The notes below the pieces were generated by a model that saw nothing but the letters and a program-made list of their open reading frames with translations, had not been told where the DNA came from and searched no databases. The position numbers were made by a program, and so were the translations under genes. From CAWFKS01 sp963816435 (GTDB taxonomy: Bacteria > Pseudomonadota > Alphaproteobacteria > Rhizobiales > Rhizobiaceae): a stretch of DNA of 64,000 bases. Shown one piece after another: positions 1 through 10,920 of the stretch. Within the stretch, counting starts at the first letter, position 1. Each line of letters begins with the position of its first letter. The stretch spans positions 186,001 to 250,000 of the forward strand of contig CAWFKS010000001.1 of NCBI GenBank assembly GCA_963816435.1. Reading direction: 5' to 3'.

Positions 1-4
1 CGGC

Positions 5-1231
5 TCAGGCGCCGCCGTCCTGCGGCAGCTTCACCGGCTCGGGCTCCGGCAGGCTGCCCGCATAGTCCTCGATGTCGTGATCCGGCCACCAGCCCCACGG
101 CAGCAGCTCCTGCGAGATCATCTTGACGTTGACGAAGGTCGTGCCTTCCGGCTCGTCGATGTAGACGCGGTTTTCCGGGGCGACCCAGGTGAAATATTCC
201 GGGATGCGGGTCACGCCGTCCCACACGATGTCGGGCACCGGCGTGCCCGACAGGTCGCTGATGATCTTGCCGACCTCGCCGTCGGGCGCATTGCCGCCCT
301 CGCCGTAGGTGTTGTCGTGCACGTAGACCCCGCGCGGCACGAACATGTAGTTGTCGTCGTCGTACTTGTTCGGATAGGCGTTGATCAGCACGTGGGTGGT
401 GCCGTTGCCGTCGAAGCGGTTGTTGAAGACGTGCACGTCGCGGTTGGCCATCACCATCACGCCCATGCCCTTGGGCACGATCGCAACGATATTGCCCTTG
501 GGCGCGAAATTGTCCGTGTCGTTGTTCACCACGTCGTTGTCGAAGACGCGGATGTCGTGGCCACCCTGGACGGGCAGGTTGGGCAGATCGAAGATCAGGA
601 TCCCGCCGGCATTGTGGGTGGCGGTGTTGCCGTGCACGTCGGCGTGGAAGGAGTTCTCGATCTCGATGCCGGCGACGTTGTATTTCGCCGTCGAGTTGCG
701 CACGACGATGTTCTCGCTCTGGCCGACATAGATGCCGGCGTCGGAGGCGCCGCTCACCGTCACGCCGTCGATCAGCACGTTCTTGGAGGAAACGGGGTAG
801 ACGCCGTAGGAGCCGTTGGTCTCCTTCGGGCCGCCGGTCCATTCGACGCGCAGGTTGCGGAAGGTGATCTGGTCGGAGCCCTTGGCCTTGATGCCGTCGC
901 CCTTGGTGTCCTCGACCGCGAACCCGTCGAGCACGACCCGGTCCGAGGTGACCAGCAGGCCTTCGCCGGCGCCGGTCTGGCCCTTGAAGGAGAGCACGGT
1001 CTTGTCCGGCCCCGCGCCCTTCACGGTGACGCCGTCGACGTCGAGCGACAGGCCGTCGATCAGCTCGTAGCGGCCGGCGGCGATCTGCACCGTGTCGCCC
1101 GGTTCTGCCATGATCAGGGCCTCGATCAGCTTTTCGGGCGCGTCGTCGCCGGGCTCGACCAGCGTTTCCGCGGCGCCGGCGTTGCCCGCCACGAGCAGCG
1201 CCAGGATCGGTCCCATCACAAGTGTGCGCAT
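5..1231 (-). CDS. Secreted parallel beta-helix repeat protein
   Basis: Predicted periplasmic right-handed beta-helix protein of 408 residues. Residues 1-20 form a signal peptide ending AGNAGA-A. The body shows repeated NosD/pectate-lyase-like turns (for example VLIDGVTVSGASDAGIYVG around residue 155, then NIVVRNSTAKYN and ADVHGNTATHNAGG). The family typically binds or modifies polysaccharide or caps a membrane complex; the substrate cannot be read from the sequence. The ATG at 1231 is preceded by GGGAG at good spacing. It is divergent from a TetR regulator with a perfect dyad in the shared intergenic region, so repression by that regulator is likely. Function unknown; fold call is secure. Confidence 0.85.
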   Translation of the reverse strand: MRTLVMGPILALLVAGNAGAAETLVEPGDDAPEKLIEALIMAEPGDTVQIAAGRYELIDGLSLDVDGVTVKGAGPDKTVLSFKGQTGAGEGLLVTSDRVVLDGFAVEDTKGDGIKAKGSDQITFRNLRVEWTGGPKETNGSYGVYPVSSKNVLIDGVTVSGASDAGIYVGQSENIVVRNSTAKYNVAGIEIENSFHADVHGNTATHNAGGILIFDLPNLPVQGGHDIRVFDNDVVNNDTDNFAPKGNIVAIVPKGMGVMVMANRDVHVFNNRFDGNGTTHVLINAYPNKYDDDNYMFVPRGVYVHDNTYGEGGNAPDGEVGKIISDLSGTPVPDIVWDGVTRIPEYFTWVAPENRVYIDEPEGTTFVNVKMISQELLPWGWWPDHDIEDYAGSLPEPEPVKLPQDGGA

Positions 1232-1335
1232 TTCAGGTTCTCCCCTCGTGCCGGCGCGGCATTCGGCCGCAACAGCGTTCGTCCCGGCATTTTCCCTGCC
1301 GCCACGTTGCTCTGCATCTGGACCCCTGTCAAGAA

Positions 1336-1354
1336 AGATGAAACAGTTTCATCT
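1336..1354. promoter_or_regulatory. Perfect inverted repeat, probable TetR operator
   Basis: AGATGAAAC-A-GTTTCATCT is a 19-base perfect dyad with 9-base arms and one central base. It ends at the base before the TetR ATG (1355) and lies in the 123-base divergent region upstream of the beta-helix gene. Position and symmetry are typical of a TetR-family autoregulatory operator; binding itself is inferred. Confidence 0.75.
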
Positions 1355-1984
1355 ATGAGCGAGACGATCACCCCCGGCCGCACCACGGCGCCGCGCCAGA
1401 AGCGCGCCCGGGCCCGCCGCGCCGAGCTTCTTGCGGCGGTCGAGCGCATCGTCGCCGCCGAGGGACCCGAGGCGGTCACGACGACGCGCGTGGCTACCGA
1501 GACGGGTGCGGCGGTCGGCACGATCTACCGCTATTTCGAGGGTCGCGAGCAGATGCTTTTGTCCGCCTACGACGACACGGTGCGGCGGATCGTGGAGCAA
1601 TGCCGGGACGCATTGGAGGAGCTGCCGTCCTCCGCCGATGCCGAGGATGCGGCGCGCGTGCTCCTCGGGCACTACCTTGCGGCGGCCGAGGCCATCCCCG
1701 CCCATTCCGGGCTGCTGCGCGCCATGCGCGGCATTCGCCCGATCGCCGCCGACCAGCGGGTCAACGCCGACGGCATCGTCGGCGAGATCTTCGTGCCGTT
1801 CCTGGCGCGCTTCGCACCTGGCGCCAGCTTCGAGCCCGTGGCGCTCAACCTGATGAACGTGACCGTCGGCACGCTGGTCGACCTCTATCTCGTCACCGAA
1901 GGCGCTGCCGAGCGCGCCTATCTGCGCGACGAGATCGAGGCCCACGTCGCCTTCATGGTCGCGCGCGCCATCGGCCGCCGCTGA
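1355..1984 (+). CDS. TetR/AcrR family transcriptional regulator
   Basis: One-component repressor of 209 residues. The N-terminal TetR helix-turn-helix is clear: RRAELLAAVERIVAAEG, then TTTRVATETGAAVGTIYRYF at about residues 40-60. The C-terminal ligand-binding half resembles generic TetR_C domains and gives no ligand. The ATG at 1355 was chosen because everything upstream in this frame is antisense to the beta-helix gene and lacks regulator-like sequence. The perfect dyad abutting the start codon suggests autorepression and joint control of the divergent beta-helix gene. Confidence 0.9.
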   Translation: MSETITPGRTTAPRQKRARARRAELLAAVERIVAAEGPEAVTTTRVATETGAAVGTIYRYFEGREQMLLSAYDDTVRRIVEQCRDALEELPSSADAEDAARVLLGHYLAAAEAIPAHSGLLRAMRGIRPIAADQRVNADGIVGEIFVPFLARFAPGASFEPVALNLMNVTVGTLVDLYLVTEGAAERAYLRDEIEAHVAFMVARAIGRR

Positions 1985-2005
1985 CGCCGCGGCCGACCGG
2001 TTCGC

Positions 2006-2446
2006 CTAGCCGAGTTCGATGACCATGTGCGGCTCGCCGTCGCTGGTCTTCGTCCAGGACTTGCCTTCCGCCGAGACCGTCGCGTTGACGCGCTGGCGGA
2101 AGGCCGAGAAGCTGGCGAAGGTGACGACGTCGACCGGCTCGTCGAACTGCAGCGTGATGTCGTATGCGCCGCCGCCCGAGTGCTCGCGCACCGCGATCAC
2201 GCGGCCCGCGAAGGGCTGCTTGAGGTAGCGGCCGGCCACGCGGTCGCCGAGCTGCGGACGGAATTCCGGCCGGTTCGACAGGCGCGCGGAGGCCGTGTTC
2301 CAGTCGCGATAGCCGAGTTCGGCGGCGACATGCTCCAGCGCGGCGCCGTGGCTGATGGAAACGCCGCGCGCGGATTGCTCGGCGCGAAGCTGGCGCGCGC
2401 GCTGCTTGGCCTGCTCGCGCGTGGCGGGTTTGGTTGACGAGTGCAT
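2006..2446 (-). CDS. Glyoxalase-superfamily small protein
   Basis: A 146-residue protein of the type annotated 'glyoxalase superfamily protein' in rhizobia. The N-terminal half has the typical ISHGAALEHVAAELGYRDWN helix region; the C-terminal half (LGDRVAGRYLKQPFAGRVIAV, then YDITLQFDEPVDVV) is beta-rich. No metal-binding His/Glu set is obvious, so enzymatic activity is doubtful. The start at 2446 was preferred over the upstream TTG at 2464 because AAGGA lies six bases before this ATG. It is convergent with the TetR gene. Biochemical role unknown. Confidence 0.75.
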   Translation of the reverse strand: MHSSTKPATREQAKQRARQLRAEQSARGVSISHGAALEHVAAELGYRDWNTASARLSNRPEFRPQLGDRVAGRYLKQPFAGRVIAVREHSGGGAYDITLQFDEPVDVVTFASFSAFRQRVNATVSAEGKSWTKTSDGEPHMVIELG

Positions 2447-2667
2447 GCGCAGTCCTTCCGTCAAGATGCGGTCCGACGAGGGCGGGGCTCGCTGTTGCCG
2501 CGCGACCGCTGTTCCAACGGGGCTGCGTAACGGGACCGGTCAGGACCGGGGAGGGCTTCACCTTCGGATTTTCGTCCGGCGAGCGGCAGGCGCCTCCAAC
2601 CGAGGAGGCAGATATGCCCGATGCCCGGAAATTTCAACGGCAATCGTCACGGGGCGGCGCGGGCAAG

Positions 2668-2696
2668 AAAAAGCCGCGGCGTTTCCGCCACGGCTT
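2668..2696 (-). terminator. Rho-independent terminator downstream of ftsH
   Basis: AAGCCG-C-GGCG, loop TTTC, CGCC-A-CGGCTT forms a stem with one internal mismatch. On the minus strand it is followed by a short T run (the A run at 2668-2672 on the plus strand). It lies about 30 bases past the ftsH stop and probably ends the tol-pal-tilS-ftsH transcripts. Confidence 0.6.
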
Positions 2697-2722
2697 CATC
2701 CGGTTTCGATCGGCCGCAAGGC

Positions 2723-4663
<1,941 letters not shown>

Positions 4664-4768
4664 GCGGAAGGTCCCGTGAGTGTCTGGGAGGGACACCGAT
4701 CGTGTGGCGTATCAAGCGCTAAGATAGGGAGCACCGGCAATCTTGCCAAGCGCCGCGCGGCTTCTGGG

Positions 4769-6115
4769 TTAAGGATATCGCGCTTTGTGGCCGGCGAATG
4801 GCGGCTGCGCCGGAATGGAAGCGCCGATCAGCCGCGCCGCGGCCTGCGCCGGAGCGAGATCGAAGCCCGGCAGGAAGCGTGCCCACGGCGCCGCGACCGG
4901 CCTTGCCGCGCCGGTTTCCGAGACATGGCCGAGGCATTCGCCGTCGCGCCACAGTGCCGGTTCGGCGGCCAGCGCCGCGCGCACGAGGCTTGCGGGAATG
5001 CCGGCCGGCGGCGCGGCGTTTTCGGACGCATCGGCGAAGGGGCCGACTTCGATACCCTGCGGCATTTTCGCATCGAGCCGCCAGCGGCCGTCCCAGATGC
5101 GGTTTGCGAGCGGCAGTCGCGAAGGCAGGCCGCGCCACTCGCGATGGAGGAAGATGCCGAGGCGGCGCGCGTCGACCACGCAGCGCGACAAGGTGGCGCG
5201 GTGAGGCGGAGCGGCAACTGCGTCCAGTATCGCCATGCTGCGGTCGGCATCCGGCAGATGTTCGCGCCCGCCGGTCACCGCCAGCAGGATGCGCAGCGCG
5301 TAGAGCGCCGCCTCGCGGTCCTCGTTCCGTGCGAATTCGGGAGCAAGGCGCAGCAGGCCGGGCGCCGGACGCGAGGCCAAGCGCGCGATAAGTCGCGCGG
5401 CGCGTTCGCCGAGTTCCCGCCTGGCGCGGCCGGCAGCTTCCGCCTTGCCGGCAAGCTTGCCGATCGCTGTGTCGCCCTGTTCCGCCAGCCGGCGGCGCGC
5501 CCGCACGCGCTCATGGCGCGCGTCATCGTTGGTCGGATCGTCGCTCCAGGCGATGCCCTGACGCGCCAGCACGGTTCGCAGGTCGGAGCGGCGGGTCGCC
5601 AGCAGCGGCCGCAGCAGCCAGATCCGCCCGTCGAGGAGTGTCGCCGCGGCCATGCCGGCCTCTCCGCGACTGGCTGCTTCATTGCCGCCGCGCTCGGCGC
5701 GCATCGAAACCGTCTCGGCCTGGTCGTCCAGCGTGTGGCCGGTCATCACGATGTCGGTGCCGGCTTCGTCGGCGGCCTGGGCCAGAAGGCGATAGCGCGC
5801 CTCGCGCGCCGCGGCGCCAAGGCCGGAGGCAGGATGTTCGGTCCAGCGCAGCGTGCGGTGGGCAATGCCGTGGCGCGCGCACAGCGCGGCCACGTCGTCG
5901 GCTTCCGCGGCGGCCTCGGGACGCAAGCCGTGGTCGACCGTGACGGCGAGGATGGCGGGGGCATCCGCGCGGGCGTCGAGATATGCCTTGAGCAGGAAAA
6001 GCAGCGCCAGCGAGTCGCCGCCGCCCGAAACCGCCGCGACGACATGCCCGCGGCCGGCCAGTTCGAACCCGGAGAAGATCCGTTCCGGATCCGGCTCCGG
6101 GCTGGGGGTCAGCAC
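4769..6115 (-). CDS. tilS: tRNA(Ile)-lysidine synthetase TilS
   Basis: Uses ATP and lysine to convert the C34 wobble base of the CAU-anticodon tRNA-Ile to lysidine, which is essential for reading AUA. 448 residues. The N-terminal PP-loop AVSGGGDSLALLFLL (near residue 28) is the ATP pyrophosphatase signature, followed by VDHGLRPEAAAEA and MTGHTLDDQAET. The C-terminal part is variable, as is usual in alphaproteobacteria. The GTG start at 6115 overlaps the cpoB stop by seven bases (GTGCTGA), so translation is probably coupled to cpoB. ftsH follows on the same strand. Confidence 0.93.
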   Translation of the reverse strand: MLTPSPEPDPERIFSGFELAGRGHVVAAVSGGGDSLALLFLLKAYLDARADAPAILAVTVDHGLRPEAAAEADDVAALCARHGIAHRTLRWTEHPASGLGAAAREARYRLLAQAADEAGTDIVMTGHTLDDQAETVSMRAERGGNEAASRGEAGMAAATLLDGRIWLLRPLLATRRSDLRTVLARQGIAWSDDPTNDDARHERVRARRRLAEQGDTAIGKLAGKAEAAGRARRELGERAARLIARLASRPAPGLLRLAPEFARNEDREAALYALRILLAVTGGREHLPDADRSMAILDAVAAPPHRATLSRCVVDARRLGIFLHREWRGLPSRLPLANRIWDGRWRLDAKMPQGIEVGPFADASENAAPPAGIPASLVRAALAAEPALWRDGECLGHVSETGAARPVAAPWARFLPGFDLAPAQAAARLIGASIPAQPPFAGHKARYP

Positions 6116-7152
6116 TGCGCCTGGGCCTGTTCGTTCTTCAGCCGGTCGCGCACCGCCGACGAGGCGTCGGGATAGCGGCGCATGGCTTCGGCGAAGGTGG
6201 CGCAGGCCACGTCGCGCTGGTCGATGGCCTTGAGCGCGACGCCCAGCTTCAGCATCATTTCCGGCGCCTTGCCGGAATCGGGATAGTCGCGGCTGGCGGT
6301 CAGGAAGACCTGCGCGGCCTCGCGGTATTTCTGCTGGCTGAGCAGCGCCTCGCCCAGCCAGAAATGCGCGTCCGCCGCGCGGCTGCTGTCGGGAAAGTCC
6401 TTGATGTGCTTGCGGAAGCCGGCTTCGGCCGTGCGGTAGTCGCCCGACAGGATGAACTGATAGGAGTCGCGGTAGAGCTCCTCGGGATCGTTGGTCGGCG
6501 GCAGGGAGGCGACGGTCGTGGAATCCGACGATGCGCCGGCGGGAGCGGCGGGCCCGGTCTCGACGCCGGGCAGGGGCGAACTCGCCTGCTCGGCGGGATG
6601 GGAGGCGGCCGGATCGGGGTCGATCTCGCCGCCGACGACGTTGCCGTCGGCGTCCATGGTGATGGCGCCAAGATTGCGCGGCGGCTCGCCGAGGCGCGGC
6701 TGGGTCGAGGAGTTCGAGGCCGTCCTGGGCGAAGCGTTCGAGGCGGTCTTCGTCGACCGGCCGCCGGTCGAACCTGCGTCGGAATGCTTCTTTTCCAGTT
6801 CCTGGAAGCGGAACTCGTTGTCTTCCTGCATCTTGCGGATCTGCTCCTGCATCTGCAGGATCTGGAAATTCAGCTCCTCGATACGGCCGTTGAGCTTGCG
6901 GATCTCCTCCTCGAGCTCGGTGACGCTGGCTTCGCCGCCCGCCTGGGCCATGAGCAGCGGCTGCCGGCCGGCGGCGTTGCCCACCGTGTCGCGCGGGCCG
7001 GGAATGCGGATCTTCGGGAGCGGCTGGCGTTGCGCCAGTTCGGCCCTGCCGAAGGCTACCAGCGCCGGAACGTCGTCGCCGAGGCTGCTCGAAGCGGCCG
7101 GCATCACCATCGGCAGCACGGCGAGCGCGCCAAGAACGGGAATAAGCTTCAT
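6109..7152 (-). CDS. cpoB: Tol-Pal associated periplasmic protein CpoB/YbgF
   Basis: Periplasmic coordinator of the Tol-Pal machine with peptidoglycan synthesis during constriction. 347 residues: signal peptide (ALAVLPMVMPAAS), a coiled-coil segment around residues 75-120 (VTELEEEIRKLNGRIEELN), a Ser/Thr/Pro/Ala-rich linker of about 100 residues, and a C-terminal TPR domain (EELYRDSYQFILSGDYRTAEAGF onward) ending QAQC. It follows pal, as in most proteobacteria, and its stop overlaps the tilS start. The long linker makes it larger than the E. coli protein (263 residues). Confidence 0.93.
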   Translation of the reverse strand: MKLIPVLGALAVLPMVMPAASSSLGDDVPALVAFGRAELAQRQPLPKIRIPGPRDTVGNAAGRQPLLMAQAGGEASVTELEEEIRKLNGRIEELNFQILQMQEQIRKMQEDNEFRFQELEKKHSDAGSTGGRSTKTASNASPRTASNSSTQPRLGEPPRNLGAITMDADGNVVGGEIDPDPAASHPAEQASSPLPGVETGPAAPAGASSDSTTVASLPPTNDPEELYRDSYQFILSGDYRTAEAGFRKHIKDFPDSSRAADAHFWLGEALLSQQKYREAAQVFLTASRDYPDSGKAPEMMLKLGVALKAIDQRDVACATFAEAMRRYPDASSAVRDRLKNEQAQAQC

Positions 7153-7260
7153 CTAAATCTCGCCTGATGTCGTGTCGGGAAAGTCACGAATGTGGAATCT
7201 AGCAGGCAGCGAGAGTTCGGCCAAATTTTGATTTCGACGTCGTGAGGGCCAGAAAAGAAG

Positions 7261-7288
7261 GGGGCGGCCCGGAAAACCGGACCGCCCC
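7261..7288 (-). terminator. GC-rich hairpin between pal and cpoB
   Basis: GGGGCGG-C-CCGG, loop AAAA, CCGG-A-CCGCCCC: an 11-pair stem with one mismatch. On the minus strand it is followed by a pyrimidine-rich CTTCTTTTC. This is a likely partial terminator or attenuator, or an mRNA-stabilising structure after pal, lowering expression of cpoB-tilS-ftsH relative to tol-pal. Confidence 0.5.
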
Positions 7289-7318
7289 ATCTGCTCTGCG
7301 TGGCAGCAAGTGCAGGCG

Positions 7319-7822
7319 TCAGCTTCCGGCGCCGCCGAGGACGGTGACGGCGCGGCGGTTCTGCGACCAGCAGGAGATGTCGTCGCAGACCGCGACCGGA
7401 CGTTCCTTGCCGTAGGAAATGGTCTTGATGCGATTGGCGGCGACGCCCTTGGACACCAGGAAGTCGCGCGTCGCGGCGGCGCGGCGTGCGCCGAGCGCCA
7501 GGTTGTATTCGCGCGTGCCGCGCTCGTCGGCGTGACCCTCGATGGTGATCGGGTAGTTGCCGTACTGGTTCAGCCACTGTGCCTGGCGGCTGAGCGTCGC
7601 CTGGGCGTCGGGGCGGATGGCCGAGGAATCGGTGTCGAAGAAGATCCGGTCGCCGACATTGACGGTGAAGTCCTGCTGGCTGCCGGGGGTGGCCGCGTTG
7701 CCGAGGCCGAGCTCGGCGGCATTGTTCGGCAGGTCGTTCTTCGAGGCGCAGCCCGATACCGCCAGCGTGGCGGCGAGCGCGATGACGACGGGGTTCAGGG
7801 TGAGTGCTGCGATACGGCGCAT
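7319..7822 (-). CDS. pal: Peptidoglycan-associated lipoprotein Pal
   Basis: Outer-membrane lipoprotein that anchors the outer membrane to peptidoglycan and is moved by TolQRAB during division. 167 residues; lipobox LAVSGC with the lipidated Cys near residue 25. The C-terminal OmpA-like domain holds IFFDTDSSAIRPDAQ and ITIEGHADERGTREYNLALG, where the peptidoglycan-binding Asp and Arg lie. The ATG at 7822 has AAGGAG upstream at good spacing; a longer reading from 7873 would put extra residues before the signal peptide. Sits between tolB and cpoB. Confidence 0.97.
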   Translation of the reverse strand: MRRIAALTLNPVVIALAATLAVSGCASKNDLPNNAAELGLGNAATPGSQQDFTVNVGDRIFFDTDSSAIRPDAQATLSRQAQWLNQYGNYPITIEGHADERGTREYNLALGARRAAATRDFLVSKGVAANRIKTISYGKERPVAVCDDISCWSQNRRAVTVLGGAGS

Positions 7823-8028
7823 GGCCGCCTCTCCTTCGCATTCGAGTTGTTTCGTTGAGCAAGCAGTAACCATGTCAGGGTTAAGGCCGGATCAACGAAC
7901 GGGGTTAACAGACTCCCAACGCCCTCCTGCGGTGCCTGCCGATTCGCGCCCGTTTCGACGCGCGGCCACACCGTAGGCCGAAATGCGGCGGAAGCGCGGC
8001 GTTCGCCTGACGCCGCCGCGGCAGCGGC

Positions 8029-9345
8029 CTATTCCAGCAGCGGCGACCACGCCGGGTCGGAGGCGAAGTTGGGGGTCGGGATCTGCTGCTCGTTGCGGCC
8101 GGTCAGGTCGATCGAATAGAGCTGCGGCCCCGCTGCGCCGGCGTCCTCGCGGAAGAACATCAGCACGCGGCCGTTGGGCGCCCAGGTCGGGCCTTCCTGC
8201 AGGAAGCCGGTCGACAGGATGCGCTCGCCCGTGCCGTCGGTGCGCATCACGCCGATCGAGAAATCGTTGCCCGACTGCTTGGTGAAGGCGATCAGGTCGC
8301 CGCGCGGCGACCATACCGGCGTCGAATAGGTGCCGTCGCCGAACGAGATGCGGTGCGGGTTGGAGCCGTCGGCGCCCATCACGTAGATCTGGGCGTGGCC
8401 GCCGCGGTCGGAGGTGAAGACGATCTGGCTGCCGTCGGGCGAATAGGACGGCGATGTGTCGATGGAGTTTGAGTTGGTCAGCCGCGTCGTCGTGCGGCTC
8501 CTCAGGTCCATCGTGAAGATGTTGGAATTGCCGTCCTCGCGCAGCAGGCTCATGATCACCTTCTGGCCGTCGGGCGAGAAGCGCGGCGCGAACGTCATGC
8601 CGGGGAAATTGCCGACCAGTTCGCGCTGGCCGGTCTCGATCTGCAGCAGGTAGACCTGCGGCTGACCGCTCTCGTAGGACATGTAGGTGATTTCCTGGCG
8701 CGTCGGCGAGAAGCGCGGGGTCAGCGCGAGGGCGCGGCCGTCGGAAAGGAAGCGCTGGTTGGCGCCGTCCTGGTCCATGATCGCCAGCCGCTTGACGCGA
8801 TTGTTCTTCGGCCCGGACTCGTCGATGTAGACGATGCGGGTGTCGAAATAGCCCTTCTCGCCGGTCAGCCGCTCGTAGATGGCGTCGGCGATGATGTGGC
8901 CGACGCGCCGCCAGTTGTTCTGGTTGGCGAAATACTGCTCGCCGATCAGCTGCTGGCCGGCGAACGTGTCCCACAGCCGGAACTCGGCGCGCAGCCGTCC
9001 GTCGGCCTCCTGGGTGACGCGGCCGGTGACCAGCGCCTGGGCGTTGATGACCTTCCAGTCCTCGAAGCGCGGCGCGACGTCGGGATTGGAGATCTTCTCG
9101 ATGAAGGCGCCGCGGTCGATCGGCGCGAACAGGCCCGAACGCTTCAGGTCGGCGGTGATGACGCCGGAAATGTCGGCGCCGATCGTGTCGCCCGACAGGA
9201 AGTCGGTGACGGCGATGGGCAGCGGCTCGACATTGCCCTTGTTGACGTCGATCTCGACCAGCGCGCGCGCCGGCAGCGTCGCGGCCATGGCCATGCCGGC
9301 GCCGAGAGCGAGCGTCATCAGGATCGTTCTTGCAAATTTCATCAT
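8029..9345 (-). CDS. tolB: Tol-Pal translocation protein TolB
   Basis: Periplasmic partner of Pal and TolA. 438 residues: signal peptide to about residue 30 (MTLALGAGMAMAATLPARA), an N-terminal alpha/beta domain (LPIAVTDFLSGDTIG...), then a six-bladed WD40-like propeller with repeats of the form FSPDGQKVIMSLLREDGNSNI and YSPDGSQIVFTSDRGG. Two adjacent ATGs begin the gene (9345, 9342). It is 33 bases from tolA on the same strand, within the tolQRAB-pal operon. Confidence 0.97.
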   Translation of the reverse strand: MMKFARTILMTLALGAGMAMAATLPARALVEIDVNKGNVEPLPIAVTDFLSGDTIGADISGVITADLKRSGLFAPIDRGAFIEKISNPDVAPRFEDWKVINAQALVTGRVTQEADGRLRAEFRLWDTFAGQQLIGEQYFANQNNWRRVGHIIADAIYERLTGEKGYFDTRIVYIDESGPKNNRVKRLAIMDQDGANQRFLSDGRALALTPRFSPTRQEITYMSYESGQPQVYLLQIETGQRELVGNFPGMTFAPRFSPDGQKVIMSLLREDGNSNIFTMDLRSRTTTRLTNSNSIDTSPSYSPDGSQIVFTSDRGGHAQIYVMGADGSNPHRISFGDGTYSTPVWSPRGDLIAFTKQSGNDFSIGVMRTDGTGERILSTGFLQEGPTWAPNGRVLMFFREDAGAAGPQLYSIDLTGRNEQQIPTPNFASDPAWSPLLE

Positions 9346-9378
9346 GGACTCTTGCCTCTGTCTCTTGCGTCGGGGGCG

Positions 9379-10434
9379 CTAGAACATGTCGCTCGGGTCG
9401 AAGTGCACGATGACTTCGGCCCAGGCCTGGTATTTGTCGGAGGGCAGCGTGTAGGGCTGGCACTGCAGGATGGCGCGCCGCGCCGCTTCGGCGGCGACGC
9501 GCTCCACGCCCGAACCGCCGCCGCCTTCGATGATCGACGGCGAACCGCTGACCGCACCGGAAGGATCGAGCTGGAAACGGATCGACACGCGCAGGTTCTC
9601 GGCGTCGGCAGCACCCGCCGGCACGTTCCAGCAACGCTCGATCTGGCCGCGCAGCGCGTCCATCTCGCTCTGCGAGAGCGTCTTGTCCGGCGACGCCTTG
9701 CTGCCGCCGAGGGCAGCCTTTTCCTCCGAGCGCTTGGCGCCGCCGCCGGACGGTTGCTGCTTGTCCAGCAGCGCCGCGATCTGGTCGGCATCGAACTTGG
9801 TGTCTTCCGTCTTCGGCGTCGAGGCGGTCTTGACCGCCGGCTTCTCGGCGTCCTTCGGCTCCGGCGCCTTGGCGGTCTCGGCCTTGGGCGGCTGCGGCTT
9901 GGCTTCCGGCGTCGGCGCGGTCTCGGGCAGCTTGAGCGTCTCGGCGTCGGGGCTTTCGGCGACGACGGTCTCGGGAACCGGATCGGGCGCCACTTCCTGC
10001 TGCGGGGCGGGCTCGGCTGCCTTCTCGGTGGCAGGCACCGGCTCGGGCTTCGCCTCGGCCTTCGGCGCCGGCTCGGGCTTGGGTTCGGGTTTCGGCTCGG
10101 GCTTCGGGTCCGGCTTGGGCGGGGCGGCGGCCTCCACCTCCTTGGGCCGCGCCTCGGGCGTCGGCGCGGATTTCAGGTCGACCGTGTTGTTGCCGACGTT
10201 GCGCGCGTCCTCGACCGGCTCGGGGCGATCGGTAGGAACGGGGGCGGGCTTGTCGGCGACCGGCGCCTTCTTCTCGCCCTGCTGGACGCGGGTGATCGAT
10301 TCCACGGGAACGATGTCGACCGGCAGCGCCTCGACGTCGGCCACTTCCATCGGGCGCGGCGCCGTCAGCGTGAGGATGCCGAAGGCGAGCAGCCCCGCAT
10401 GCATGACCAGCGAGAATGTCAGCCCGGTTTTCAT
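9379..10434 (-). CDS. tolA: Cell envelope integrity protein TolA
   Basis: Links inner-membrane TolQR to periplasmic TolB/Pal. 351 residues: one N-terminal TM helix (FSLVMHAGLLAFGILTL), a long Pro/Glu/Lys/Ala-rich spacer at about residues 60-240 with tandem PKPEPKPE units, and a compact C-terminal TonB/TolA-type domain (MDALRGQIERCWNVPAGA, then AILQCQPYTLPSDKYQAW). The spacer is Pro-rich rather than the Ala/Lys helix of enterobacteria, as is common in rhizobia. Start is 10 bases after the tolR stop. Confidence 0.93.
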   Translation of the reverse strand: MKTGLTFSLVMHAGLLAFGILTLTAPRPMEVADVEALPVDIVPVESITRVQQGEKKAPVADKPAPVPTDRPEPVEDARNVGNNTVDLKSAPTPEARPKEVEAAAPPKPDPKPEPKPEPKPEPAPKAEAKPEPVPATEKAAEPAPQQEVAPDPVPETVVAESPDAETLKLPETAPTPEAKPQPPKAETAKAPEPKDAEKPAVKTASTPKTEDTKFDADQIAALLDKQQPSGGGAKRSEEKAALGGSKASPDKTLSQSEMDALRGQIERCWNVPAGAADAENLRVSIRFQLDPSGAVSGSPSIIEGGGGSGVERVAAEAARRAILQCQPYTLPSDKYQAWAEVIVHFDPSDMF

Positions 10435-10444
10435 AGGCGCAGGC

Positions 10445-10891
10445 CTATTTGTCCTGTTCCTGCAGGGTGACGAGGCCGAGATTGCGGTAGCCGGCGGCCG
10501 AGATGCGGGCCATGACCCGCATCACCGTGCCGTAGTCGGCCGAGCGGTCGCCGCGCACGTAGATGCGCTCGTCGTAGCCGGTCTTGGCGATCGCCTTCAG
10601 CTTCGGCACCACCTCGTCGATCGGGACCTCCGTCTCCTGCAGGAAAACCTGCCCGTCCTGGTTGACGGACACGGTGATCGGCTGCGTTTCGGAATTCAGC
10701 GCCTTGGCCTGCGTCTCGGGCAGGTCGATCGGCACGCCGACCGTCAGGAGCGGCGCGGCGACCATGAAGATGATGAGCAGCACGAGCATCACGTCGACGA
10801 AGGGCGTGACGTTGATATCGGCCATCAGGCCGTGTCTGCGGCCCCTGCGGCGATGGCCGCGCGTGCCCCCAGTTGCTGCAGAGATACCCAT
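10445..10891 (-). CDS. tolR: TolR, proton-channel subunit of Tol-Pal
   Basis: ExbD/TolR-type inner-membrane protein, 148 residues. After a basic N-terminus comes MADINVTPFVDVMLVLLIIF, where the Asp in PFVD is the conserved proton-carrying residue of the single TM helix. The periplasmic domain follows (VGVPIDLPETQAKAL, then IYVRGDRSADYGTVMRVMA). AGGAG precedes the ATG at 10891. It lies 29 bases after tolQ and 10 before tolA. Confidence 0.96.
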   Translation of the reverse strand: MGISAATGGTRGHRRRGRRHGLMADINVTPFVDVMLVLLIIFMVAAPLLTVGVPIDLPETQAKALNSETQPITVSVNQDGQVFLQETEVPIDEVVPKLKAIAKTGYDERIYVRGDRSADYGTVMRVMARISAAGYRNLGLVTLQEQDK

Positions 10892-10920
10892 CGGCGATGC
10901 TCCTGCGGCTCCACCAGCGC

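Noticed and set aside
77..1354. Long plus-strand reading frame leading into the TetR gene
   Set aside because: It is antisense to the beta-helix gene, has no regulator-like sequence before residue 209 from the end, and the TetR start at 1355 is well placed.
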